Source: Deltaproteobacteria bacterium (GTDB lineage Bacteria > Desulfobacterota > Desulfarculia > Desulfarculales > Desulfarculaceae). Taken from it: a stretch of DNA of 64,000 nucleotides. Made by a program: the position numbers and the translations under genes. The notes under the pieces are model-generated. The model was given only the letters and a program-made list of their open reading frames with translations, had not been told where the DNA came from and did no database searches. Where the stretch lies: assembly GCA_020444165.1 (NCBI GenBank), contig JAHLLK010000006.1, positions 1-64,000 of the forward strand, in the 5' to 3' direction. Of the stretch, positions 36,121 to 43,875 are shown in pieces (position 1 is the stretch's first letter; each line of letters opens with the position of its first letter).

Positions 36121-37704
36121 ATGCTGAGCCTGGGAGACATGCTGGCCCAAGAAGCCGCCCAGCGGCCCCGGGACCTGGCCCTGGTGCACCACCAGCGCGG
36201 GGTCCGTTTCACCTACGCCGATTTTTGGGACAACGTGCAAAAGGCCGCGCGAGGCTTGGCCGGGCTGGGGATCGGGTCGGGGGATCGGGTGGTCCTCTGG
36301 GCCGACAACCAGCCCGCCTGGCTCAAGGCCCAGTACGCCCTGGCCTCTCTGGGCGCGGTGTGGGTGCCGGCCGATCCGGCCGCCGGGGCCGACGATCTGG
36401 TGTACCTGCTGAACCATTCCGAGGCCAAGGCCCTGATCCTGGGGGAGGGCTTCTCGCGGCATCTGGACGATTGGTCCGGGCACGCCGCCTTGGCCGAGGC
36501 CCTGGCCAAGCTCACCTGCCTGGTCAGCCTGGGCCGGGGCGGCGGCCGACCGCCGGCCATTGCCTGGTCCGAGGTATTGGCGGGCCGCGGCCCGGAGCTG
36601 CCGCCGCCGGGCAGCGTGTCGCCCGACGAGGTGACCGCGGTGATCTACACCTCCGGCACCACCGGCGCGCCCAAGGGAGTCATGGTGAGCCACGCCGGGC
36701 TCATGGCCAAGACCAAGGCCGCGGCCGAGCGCCTGGGGCTCACTCCCGCCGACCGCCTGGCCCTGTTCTGCCCCCTGTTCCACATGTTCGGCAACACCTG
36801 CATCGCCCTGGCCGGGTTCCTCTCCGGCGCGGCCCTGGTGATTCCCTCGGACAATTTCCAGCCCGGGCCGGTGTTGGACGCCCTGGAGGCCGAGCGCTGC
36901 AGCGCCATTTTCGGCACCCCCAGCATGTTCCTGGCCCTTTTGGACCACCCCGACTATCCCCGCCGCGCCCTGGGCCGCCTCCGGACCGGCATCATCGGCG
37001 GGGCCCAGGCCCCCCTGGAGCTGATGAAACGCCTCACCGGCGAGATGGGGGCCCGGGACCTGGCCATCGGCTACGGCCAGACCGAGGCCTGCTCCTGGAT
37101 CAGCCTCACCGGCCCCGAGGACCCTCTGGAACTCCGGGTGTCCAGCGTGGGCCGGCCGCTGCCCGGGGCCGAGGTGAAGGTGGTGGACCCGGCCGGCTGG
37201 GAGAGCCTGCCGCCCGGGCGGGTGGGCGAGATCTGCGCCCGGGGGAGCCTCATGGTCGGGTACTACGCCATGCCCGAGGTCACGGCCCGCACCATCGACC
37301 GGGAGGGTTGGCTGCACACCGGCGACCTGGGGGTGCTGGACGAAAAGGGCTATCTCTCCATCAAGGGCCGCCTCAAGGAGGTGATCGCCCGCGAGGGCGG
37401 CAGCGTGTTCCCGGCCCAGGTGGAGGAGGTGCTGTACTCCCTGGAGGGGGTGAGCGAGGCCCAGGTCTTTGGCGCGGCCCGGCCCGACGGCCAGGAGCTG
37501 GTGCTGGCCTGGCTGCGCCCCCGCCCCGGGGCCAACCTGGACCTGGCCCAGGTGGCCGCCCACTGCCGCGGCCATCTGCCGCCGGACCAGCAGCCGGACC
37601 GCTTCAAGCTGGTGGAGAGCTTCCCCACCACCCGCTCGGGCAAGGTGCAGAAGTTCCGCTTGCGGGAGCTGGCCGAGGCCGAATTGGCCGCGGAGGCCGG
37701 CTAG
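36121..37704 (+). CDS. AMP-forming acyl-CoA synthetase / ligase
   Basis: 527 residues; the second of two adjacent ATGs is better spaced from GGAGG at 36111-36115. ANL-family adenylating enzyme: P-loop YTSGTTGAPKGVM, YGQTEA (residues near 320), GDLG and the C-terminal catalytic Lys in RSGKVQKF. It activates a carboxylic acid as acyl-AMP and usually transfers it to CoA or a carrier protein. It is the last plus-strand gene of the cluster that starts with an ACP, so loading that ACP is a reasonable guess. A medium- or long-chain fatty acid is also a typical substrate. Confidence 0.87.
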   Translation: MLSLGDMLAQEAAQRPRDLALVHHQRGVRFTYADFWDNVQKAARGLAGLGIGSGDRVVLWADNQPAWLKAQYALASLGAVWVPADPAAGADDLVYLLNHSEAKALILGEGFSRHLDDWSGHAALAEALAKLTCLVSLGRGGGRPPAIAWSEVLAGRGPELPPPGSVSPDEVTAVIYTSGTTGAPKGVMVSHAGLMAKTKAAAERLGLTPADRLALFCPLFHMFGNTCIALAGFLSGAALVIPSDNFQPGPVLDALEAERCSAIFGTPSMFLALLDHPDYPRRALGRLRTGIIGGAQAPLELMKRLTGEMGARDLAIGYGQTEACSWISLTGPEDPLELRVSSVGRPLPGAEVKVVDPAGWESLPPGRVGEICARGSLMVGYYAMPEVTARTIDREGWLHTGDLGVLDEKGYLSIKGRLKEVIAREGGSVFPAQVEEVLYSLEGVSEAQVFGAARPDGQELVLAWLRPRPGANLDLAQVAAHCRGHLPPDQQPDRFKLVESFPTTRSGKVQKFRLRELAEAELAAEAG

Positions 37705-37769
37705 GTCGGGCCGCGGCGGGGGGAAACCCATCCCTCTTGATGTGTCCTGAGGCGGGATCAGTTTTATAG

Positions 37770-39314
37770 TTATCTTACCGCTTTTACTTTGATAAACCTG
37801 GCCATGGAATCATCGGACATTGAGTCTATCACTCCGTCCGAATCCAGGTTGAAGGTAACCAACTCTATCCCCGGTTCTTCAGTGGACCAGTTCGGCCGTC
37901 TGAAGCTATTGTAGTGCCAATGGGAAAGCCTGACTTCCCTGCCCTGATATTTGTAGAACAGACTGTTTTGCACCGTCCTTATGGTTATTTTTCCGTAAAA
38001 ATCATGGTGGTATTCACCGCAATAGGCGGTCAAGGGGAAAGTGGGCTTGGTGTGCAAATGCCGGGCCTTGATTTTTTGGTCGATGCCCTCTTGCACTGCC
38101 TGCTTGCTCTTTTCATCCAGGGCCAGGAAATGGGGATTCCAGTCTTGGGGCTTGCGGCCGGTCAAGCGGTCTAGAAGATTATACAGCAGGACATCCCTAA
38201 GCTTGGTGGTGTCCAAGTTGCTCAGTATGACCACTCCGAATTTCTTTTCCGGCACCAGGGCAACCAACGCGGTCATGCCGTCGATATTGCCACCGTGATG
38301 AACAACTTTCAGGCCGTGATAATCCTGGAGAAACCAGGCCAGGCCGTAGCCCAAAAAGTGGGCTCCCGGCAAGGAGGGGCAGGGGTAGGGTATGGGCATG
38401 CTGATCTGGGGAGCACGCATTTGCAGGACGGTGGCCGGCTTCAGCAGCGCCTTTCCCTGCCAGGTGCAGTCAGCCAGCTGAAACTCCAGCCATTCAGTCA
38501 TATCTATGATATTGGAATTTATCGCCCCGGCCGCGGCTATCATATCCACATTGCGATATTTTATGGGCACAACCTTGCCGTCTTGCCGCAAATGGGGGCA
38601 CGCCACATCGCTTTGACCGACCAGTTGCTTTACACTGGTGTTGCTGTCTTTCATACCCAAAGGTTGCAGGATTTTTGCTTGGATATAGGCATCCCAGCTC
38701 ATCCCGGTGAGGGCGGGAATCACTTGACCGGCTGCCAGATACATCAGGTTGTTGTAATGCCATTGCGACCGGAAGGGGAAGGCCATTTTTTCATACTGCA
38801 GGCGCGAGACGATCTGGTCGCGGCTCAGAAACCCTTCCTGCCAAATCCACAAAATGTCCGCGCCCTTGAAACCGGTGCGGTGGGAAAGCATGTCCCGCAG
38901 GGAAATGTGGCGGTTGACCCAGGGATCTGCCAGCCTGAATCCCGGCAACACCTCGGTAACCGGCGAATCCCATCCTATTTTCCCCTGGTCCACGAGCATG
39001 GCCAGAGCCGTGGCGGTAAAGGCCTTGCTTGCTGAACCAATGGCGAAAATTGTATTGGTATCCACCGGAGCTGCTTTCCCCAGTTCGCGCACCCCGAATC
39101 CCTGTCTGAACACAACCTCGCCGTCCTGCACCACGCTTATGGCAGCGCCGGGCACCTGCCAGGTTTGCAGGGATTTCTGGACGTAGCTGTCAAATCCCTC
39201 CAAAGGCAGGGCCGCTGCCCAACTGGGTGCTGCCGAGGAAAACAGGAGGACAAGAATGAGCATGGCAGACATGGAAAAGCCAGGCGGCAGACGCCGCCTT
39301 CTCCGGTTTTGCAT
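37770..39314 (-). CDS. Serine hydrolase, beta-lactamase/DD-peptidase family
   Basis: About 514 residues from ATG 39314; a GTG at 39347 is an alternative. An Arg-rich N-terminus and a hydrophobic core ending in SWAA make a signal peptide. The class C beta-lactamase-like fold follows, with SASK (active Ser and Lys), a YNN motif in HYNNLMY and HHGGNIDG as the KTG-equivalent loop. A C-terminal beta-rich domain resembles DUF3471. Substrate unknown: peptide, ester or D-amino-acid amides are typical. It is convergent with the cluster ligase. Its base composition is visibly lower in GC than its neighbours, suggesting recent acquisition. Confidence 0.85.
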   Translation of the reverse strand: MQNRRRRRLPPGFSMSAMLILVLLFSSAAPSWAAALPLEGFDSYVQKSLQTWQVPGAAISVVQDGEVVFRQGFGVRELGKAAPVDTNTIFAIGSASKAFTATALAMLVDQGKIGWDSPVTEVLPGFRLADPWVNRHISLRDMLSHRTGFKGADILWIWQEGFLSRDQIVSRLQYEKMAFPFRSQWHYNNLMYLAAGQVIPALTGMSWDAYIQAKILQPLGMKDSNTSVKQLVGQSDVACPHLRQDGKVVPIKYRNVDMIAAAGAINSNIIDMTEWLEFQLADCTWQGKALLKPATVLQMRAPQISMPIPYPCPSLPGAHFLGYGLAWFLQDYHGLKVVHHGGNIDGMTALVALVPEKKFGVVILSNLDTTKLRDVLLYNLLDRLTGRKPQDWNPHFLALDEKSKQAVQEGIDQKIKARHLHTKPTFPLTAYCGEYHHDFYGKITIRTVQNSLFYKYQGREVRLSHWHYNSFRRPNWSTEEPGIELVTFNLDSDGVIDSMSDDSMARFIKVKAVR

Positions 39315-39390
39315 CCAAATTATGCTGATCCGTGAACGTTCGTGCACCGCATAGACCTCCTCAAGACTGACAGTTCGCTTTACTCAGATC

Positions 39391-39590
39391 TAGCAGGCTG
39401 TTGAAAAACAGCCTGCTAGGCGCGCCAGGGACCACCCCAAACAAGCTACGGCTTGTTTGGGGACCCCGGGAATGGCGCGCCAAATTGCGCGGCTTTGAAA
39501 AAGCAAGCCATTTGGAAAACTTGACAAAAACACGCTTTTGTCAAATTTGGTTGAAAAAGGCCATGGAGGGACTTTTTCAACCTCCTGCTA
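39391..39590 (+). repeat. Mosaic hairpin element, copy M4 (most complete)
   Basis: Bounded by TAGCAGG and CCTGCTA. Stems in order: TAGCAGGCTGTT/AACAGCCTGCTA (39391-39418), CCCCAAACAAGC/GCTTGTTTGGGG (39435-39462), the single-stranded GACCCCGGG and GCTTTGAAAAAGCAAGC regions, TTGACAAAA/TTTTGTCAA around ACACGC (39521-39544), and GGTTGAAAAAG/CTTTTTCAACC (39549-39582). No open frame. Confidence 0.85.
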
Positions 39591-40038
39591 GAGCTGGTGC
39601 TTCTCCAAGAGAACAGGCGCCTACTTTCTACAATCACCGCGCAAGGACAACCCACCCCCACTCCTGCGTTTTTACCCATCATATCAATGTGTAAAAGCGA
39701 TTATTAACCATTTTCGGCGGCCTCCTGAGGCCTAAGGCAGGATTATGCCATAGGCAGGCGGTTGCGCGCCGGCGGGCCGCGCCGGGGGGGAGGGTTGTGA
39801 TATAATTCGGCGTTCCGCGCTGGCGGGGCGCGGCGCGGGCTACCTGGCGGTGCCCCGCCCGCCTGCGGTCCCGGCGTCCCCTTCGGCGAAAGGCAACCAT
39901 GCACCCGAACCAGCCCCAGGGCCGCAGCGCCCCCCAACCCCGGCCCCACCTCCCTGGCGCCGCCCAGGCTCCGGCCCTTGGCCACACCGGGCTTCAGCCC
40001 ACGCTCGCACGGGTCTTCCCGAGCCCGGTGGCGCGGCC
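39591..40038. other. Gene-free stretch before the GT-C-like gene
   Basis: No gene supported. It starts in AT-rich sequence with CGCCGGCGGGCC-type inverted repeats at about 39760-39790 and continues as a Pro-rich GC-biased open frame that probably precedes the true start of the membrane protein. Confidence 0.45.
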
Positions 40039-41529
40039 GTGATCCCCGCGCCTCCCCGCGAAGCCCCGGCCTGGCTGATCCCCGGCCTGGGGGTGCTCTT
40101 GTTCCTCCTGCTGGCCGATGCGCTGCTGCGGACCCAGGCCGACCCCGACCTCTGGGGGTACCTGGCCTTTGGCCGGCTGTTCTGGCAAAACCCCGGCTTC
40201 CCCTATCACGACGTGTTCGCCTACCCCCCCACCGACCCCACCTGGGTCTACCACGAGTGGCTCACCGGGGTGGTGTTCTGGCCGGTTTATCAGGCCTTGG
40301 GCGGGGCCGGGCTGCAGCTCCTCAAGTACCTGGCCGCCCTGGGCGCGGCCTGGCTGGTGTGGCTCACCGCCCGGGGCCGGGGAGCCTCGCCGGCCTGGTG
40401 CTCGGCCGGGACGATGCTGTTGGCCGTGGCCTTTGCCGCGGGCTACAACCCGGTCAGGGCCCAGGTCTTCACCTATCTGTTCTTCGCCCTGTACGTCTAT
40501 CTGATGGACCGGGCCGCCCGGGAGCGCCGCCCCTGGCTCCTGGCCTGGCTGCCCCCGGTGATGGTCTTGTGGGCCAACTTCCACGGCGGCTTCGTGGCCG
40601 GCCTGGGCATCATCGGCCTGTTCGCGGCGGGCCAACTCCTGGAGCGGCGGCCCTGGCTGCCCCTGGCCCTGGCCCTGGCCGCCGCGGCCGCGGCCACCCT
40701 GGCCAACCCCTACGGCCTGGACTACTGGCGCTTCATCCTGGGGGCGGTGTCCCTGCCCCGGCCCGAGATCGGCGAGTGGCGCTCGGTGGCGGCCGCCCTG
40801 TCCCGGGGCGAGGCCCCGGGGGGGCATATCGCCTTCATCATCATCTTCCTGTGGACCATGCTGCTGACCCTGTGGCGGCGGACCTGGGCCTGGACCGACT
40901 ATCTGCTCCTGGCCTTCACCGCCTATCTGGGTTTCAAGCACGTGCGCCACGAGGTCTTCCTGATCCTCTTGGCCGGGGCTTTCCTGCCGCTCCGCCTGGC
41001 CGAGCTGGGCCCCCGGCTGGCCAGCCACCCCGGGGCCCGCCGCCTGGGCGAGGCGGCCCGGGGCGCCACCGGGGCTCTGCTCCTGGCCGGCGCCATCGTC
41101 ATGAGCGCCCTGCCGCTACTCTCCGCCCAGCCGCTGGCCCTGGAAACCCGGCCCCAGGACCCGACCCGCCCCGGGGAGTTCTACTACCCCGTGGCCGCCC
41201 TGGACTACCTGAAGGCGCAGGGGCTCCAGGGCGACATCCTGCCCCATTTCGGTTGGGGAGAGTATTTGTTGTTCAACCTGTACCCCGGGTGCCGGGTGGG
41301 CATGGACGGCCGCTACGAGACGGTGTACCCGGCCGCCTACTGCCTGGCCTACTTCGATTTCCTGAACGGCCGCCCCGGCTGGCGGGAGTTTCTGCAAAAG
41401 TTCCCCCCCCAGCTGATCCTGGTGAAAAGCCCCACCCCAATCGTCCAACTCCTGGCCCGGGAGCCGGGCTGGCGCCTGGCCCTGGACCAGGGCGGCGCGG
41501 CCCTGTTCCTGCGCCAGGGCTTCCCCTGA
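40039..41529 (+). CDS. Polytopic membrane protein, GT-C glycosyltransferase-like
   Basis: About 496 residues from GTG 40039; the frame is open to 39850 but the extra 63 residues are Pro/Arg-rich and unlikely coding. Roughly ten membrane helices are visible, with a large loop carrying RTQADPDLWGYLAFGRLFW and YHDVFAYPPTDPTWVYHEWL after the first helix, typical of GT-C enzymes where acidic loop residues bind a lipid-linked sugar donor, and a soluble C-terminal segment. Next to a GT4 transferase and gmd it may add sugars to a surface polymer. No specific member is recognised. Confidence 0.7.
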   Translation: MIPAPPREAPAWLIPGLGVLLFLLLADALLRTQADPDLWGYLAFGRLFWQNPGFPYHDVFAYPPTDPTWVYHEWLTGVVFWPVYQALGGAGLQLLKYLAALGAAWLVWLTARGRGASPAWCSAGTMLLAVAFAAGYNPVRAQVFTYLFFALYVYLMDRAARERRPWLLAWLPPVMVLWANFHGGFVAGLGIIGLFAAGQLLERRPWLPLALALAAAAAATLANPYGLDYWRFILGAVSLPRPEIGEWRSVAAALSRGEAPGGHIAFIIIFLWTMLLTLWRRTWAWTDYLLLAFTAYLGFKHVRHEVFLILLAGAFLPLRLAELGPRLASHPGARRLGEAARGATGALLLAGAIVMSALPLLSAQPLALETRPQDPTRPGEFYYPVAALDYLKAQGLQGDILPHFGWGEYLLFNLYPGCRVGMDGRYETVYPAAYCLAYFDFLNGRPGWREFLQKFPPQLILVKSPTPIVQLLAREPGWRLALDQGGAALFLRQGFP

Positions 41530-41637
41530 GGCCAAGGCCGCGCCGGCGCGGCTCCTTGTTGTAATTGACCGACACTCCTGCTATATTGCCCCTCGTCCCC
41601 CAGGGCCACCCCCTAACGCGCCTTCCGGAGATGCGGC

Positions 41638-42768
41638 ATGAATCAGGATAATTTGCTCACTCGCGCCTGCCGGCGGGGCGCCGACCTGGCCGCCCGCCCC
41701 CTGAAGGCCCTCCGGGGCCGCTTGGCCGCGGGCCGGCCCGGGGTGTGCTACCTCTCCGAAGGGGTCTGGGTGATCCAGCGGGTGGGGGAGCATATCCTGG
41801 AGGGTCTGGAGGCCGGGCAGCCCGGCTACCCGGCCCGCATCGTCACCGATCCCCGCTTTCTGCACGGCCAAGTGGTGCACTTCGGCTCCCTGTGGTCCTT
41901 CGCCTCGCTGGTGGAGCGGACCCCGGCCGACAACCGCCTGGTGGTCACCGTGTTCCACGGCCACCCCGAACTGGACCCCAAGTTCGACCAGGCCCTGGCC
42001 CAACTGAACCGCCACCTGCCGCGGCTGGACCGGGTGGTCACCGCCTGCGACATCATGGTGGAGCGCCTGGCCTCCTGGGGCGTGCCGCCCGCCAAGCTGG
42101 TCAAGGTGCCCCTGGGGGTGTGCCGCCGGCGCTTCGCGCCCCGGAGCCCGGCCGAACGCCAGACCTTGCGGGTCAAGCTGGGCCTGCCGCCCGGCGCCCG
42201 CATCATCGGCTCGTTCCAGAAGGACGGCGAGGGCTGGGACGAGGGCCTCACCCCCAAGCGCATCAAAGGCCCCGATCTGTTGGTGGAGACCCTGGGGCGG
42301 GTGGCCCGGGAGGCGGAGATCTTCGTGCTGTTGACCGGGCCGGCCCGGGGCTACGTCAAGGCCGGGCTCACCCGCCTGGGCGTGCCCTTTTTGCACCGCT
42401 TTCTGGACGACTACGCCGACGTGGCCGACTATTACAATTGCCTGGACCTCTACCTGGTCACCAGCCGGGAGGAAGGCGGGCCCGAGGCCCTGCCCGAGAG
42501 CATGGCCTGCGGGGTGCCGGTGGTCACCACCCCGGTGGGCATGGCCCCGGAGATGATCGAGCCCGGGGTGAACGGCCTCTTGGCCCGGGCCGAGGACCCG
42601 GCGGACCTGGCCCGCCAGGTGCTCCGCCTGTTCCAAGAGCCGGAGCTGGCCGGGCAACTGGCCGCCGGCGGCCTGGCCACCGTGGCGCGTTACGACTGGC
42701 GGGTCCTGGCCCGAGAGTATCGCGAACTGGTCTACGCCCCCCTGTTGGCGGAAATGGGCAAGTCATGA
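41638..42768 (+). CDS. Glycosyltransferase family 4
   Basis: 376 residues, GT-B fold. The C-terminal donor site is clear: ITSREEGGPEALPESMACGVPVVTT-type signature beginning SREEGGPEALPES with the two conserved Glu, then GVNGLLA. The N-terminal acceptor domain carries VTVFHGHPEL. It probably adds a nucleotide-activated sugar in exopolysaccharide or lipopolysaccharide synthesis. The ATGA overlap with gmd suggests GDP-sugars such as GDP-mannose or GDP-rhamnose as donors. Confidence 0.88.
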   Translation: MNQDNLLTRACRRGADLAARPLKALRGRLAAGRPGVCYLSEGVWVIQRVGEHILEGLEAGQPGYPARIVTDPRFLHGQVVHFGSLWSFASLVERTPADNRLVVTVFHGHPELDPKFDQALAQLNRHLPRLDRVVTACDIMVERLASWGVPPAKLVKVPLGVCRRRFAPRSPAERQTLRVKLGLPPGARIIGSFQKDGEGWDEGLTPKRIKGPDLLVETLGRVAREAEIFVLLTGPARGYVKAGLTRLGVPFLHRFLDDYADVADYYNCLDLYLVTSREEGGPEALPESMACGVPVVTTPVGMAPEMIEPGVNGLLARAEDPADLARQVLRLFQEPELAGQLAAGGLATVARYDWRVLAREYRELVYAPLLAEMGKS

Positions 42769-43742
42769 AAAAGGCGCTCATCACCGGGATCACCGGCCAG
42801 GACGGGGCTTACCTCACCCGCCTGCTTCTGGCCAAAGGCTACCAGGTGGCCGGCCTGGTGCGGGATTCCGGCGCCCTCAACCTGGGCAAGCTCACCGCCC
42901 TGGGGGTGGCCAAGGAGGCGGAGCTGATCCCCACCAACCTCCTGGACCTCTCGGACATCCTGCGGGTCCTGGGCGAGGTGCGGCCCGACGAGATCTACAA
43001 CCTGGCCGCCCAGAGTTCGGTGGGGCTTTCCTTCCGCCAGCCCATCGGCACGGTGGAGTTCAACCTGCTGTCCACCATCCAGCTCCTGGAGGCCGTGAAG
43101 ATCCTGGGCCTCTCGTCCCGCTTCTACCAGGCCTCCTCCAGCGAGATGTACGGCCGGGTGAAAAAGCTGCCCATCACCGAGGAGACGGCCATGCACCCGG
43201 TGAGCCCCTACGCCGTCTCCAAGGCCGCGGCCCACTGGATGACCGTGCACTACCGTGAGGCCTACGGCATGTTCGCGGCGGCCGGCATCCTATTCAACCA
43301 CGAGTCAGCCCTCCGGGACGACAACTTCGTCACCAAGAAAATTCTCACCGGCGCGGTGGCGATCAGCCGGGGCCGGCGGGACAAGCTCCGCTTGGGCAAC
43401 CTGGCCGTCAGGCGGGACTGGGGCTACTCCCCGGCCTATGTGGAGGCCATGTGGGCCATGCTGCAAGCTCCGGAGGCCGATGACTACGTCATCGCCGGGG
43501 GCCGCTCCTCCAGCCTGGAAGAGCTGGTGGCCGCCTTTTTCGGGCACTTCGGCCTGGACTGGCAAGAGCACGTGGTGATCGACCCCAAGTTGTTCCGCCC
43601 GGCCGACATCGACGAGATCTACGGCGACGCGGGCAAGGCCAAGGCCCGCCTGGGCTGGGACTTCTCCCTCTCCCTGCCGGAACTGGTCTCCCGCCTCATC
43701 GACGACTACCTGGCCCTGGAGGGGGCCAAGGCGGTTTGCTGA
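42765..43742 (+). CDS. gmd: GDP-mannose 4,6-dehydratase
   Basis: 325 residues, extended SDR. NADP-binding GITGQDGAYL, catalytic SSEMYG and the YAVSK Tyr-Lys pair are intact, with LFNHESALR and NFVTKKI as GMD-specific regions. It makes GDP-4-keto-6-deoxymannose, precursor of GDP-fucose, GDP-rhamnose or perosamine. The start overlaps the GT4 stop. A perfect 22-bp palindrome follows. Confidence 0.95.
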   Translation: MKKALITGITGQDGAYLTRLLLAKGYQVAGLVRDSGALNLGKLTALGVAKEAELIPTNLLDLSDILRVLGEVRPDEIYNLAAQSSVGLSFRQPIGTVEFNLLSTIQLLEAVKILGLSSRFYQASSSEMYGRVKKLPITEETAMHPVSPYAVSKAAAHWMTVHYREAYGMFAAAGILFNHESALRDDNFVTKKILTGAVAISRGRRDKLRLGNLAVRRDWGYSPAYVEAMWAMLQAPEADDYVIAGGRSSSLEELVAAFFGHFGLDWQEHVVIDPKLFRPADIDEIYGDAGKAKARLGWDFSLSLPELVSRLIDDYLALEGAKAVC

Positions 43743-43760
43743 GGGAAATTGGCTGGAAAT

Positions 43761-43806
43761 GTGGGGGGAAACCCCTTTTTGTGAACAAAAAGGGGTTTCC
43801 CCCCAC
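43761..43806. terminator. Perfect 22-bp palindrome between convergent genes
   Basis: Arms 43761-43782 and 43785-43806 are exact complements with a 2-base loop, beginning GTGGGGGGAAACCCC. Followed by CCCCCTTTCCCCAAAAAAAC, the lead-in of the family in reverse. It lies between convergent gmd and the sensor protein. Confidence 0.8.
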
Positions 43807-43875
43807 ACCCCCTTTCCCCAAAAAAACTTCCTAGTTTAATGGGGGGCCTGTCGGGGCAATCGATTGGACAGGCCC

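Noticed and set aside
39850..40038. Extended N-terminus of the GT-C-like membrane protein
   Set aside because: 63 residues of Pro/Arg/Ala-rich sequence without conservation clues; a GTG at 40039 directly precedes the first membrane helix.
43761..43806. Treating all G-run palindromes as Rho-independent terminators
   Set aside because: One copy lies between divergent genes and another inside an operon, so only the copies after or between convergent genes are called terminators.
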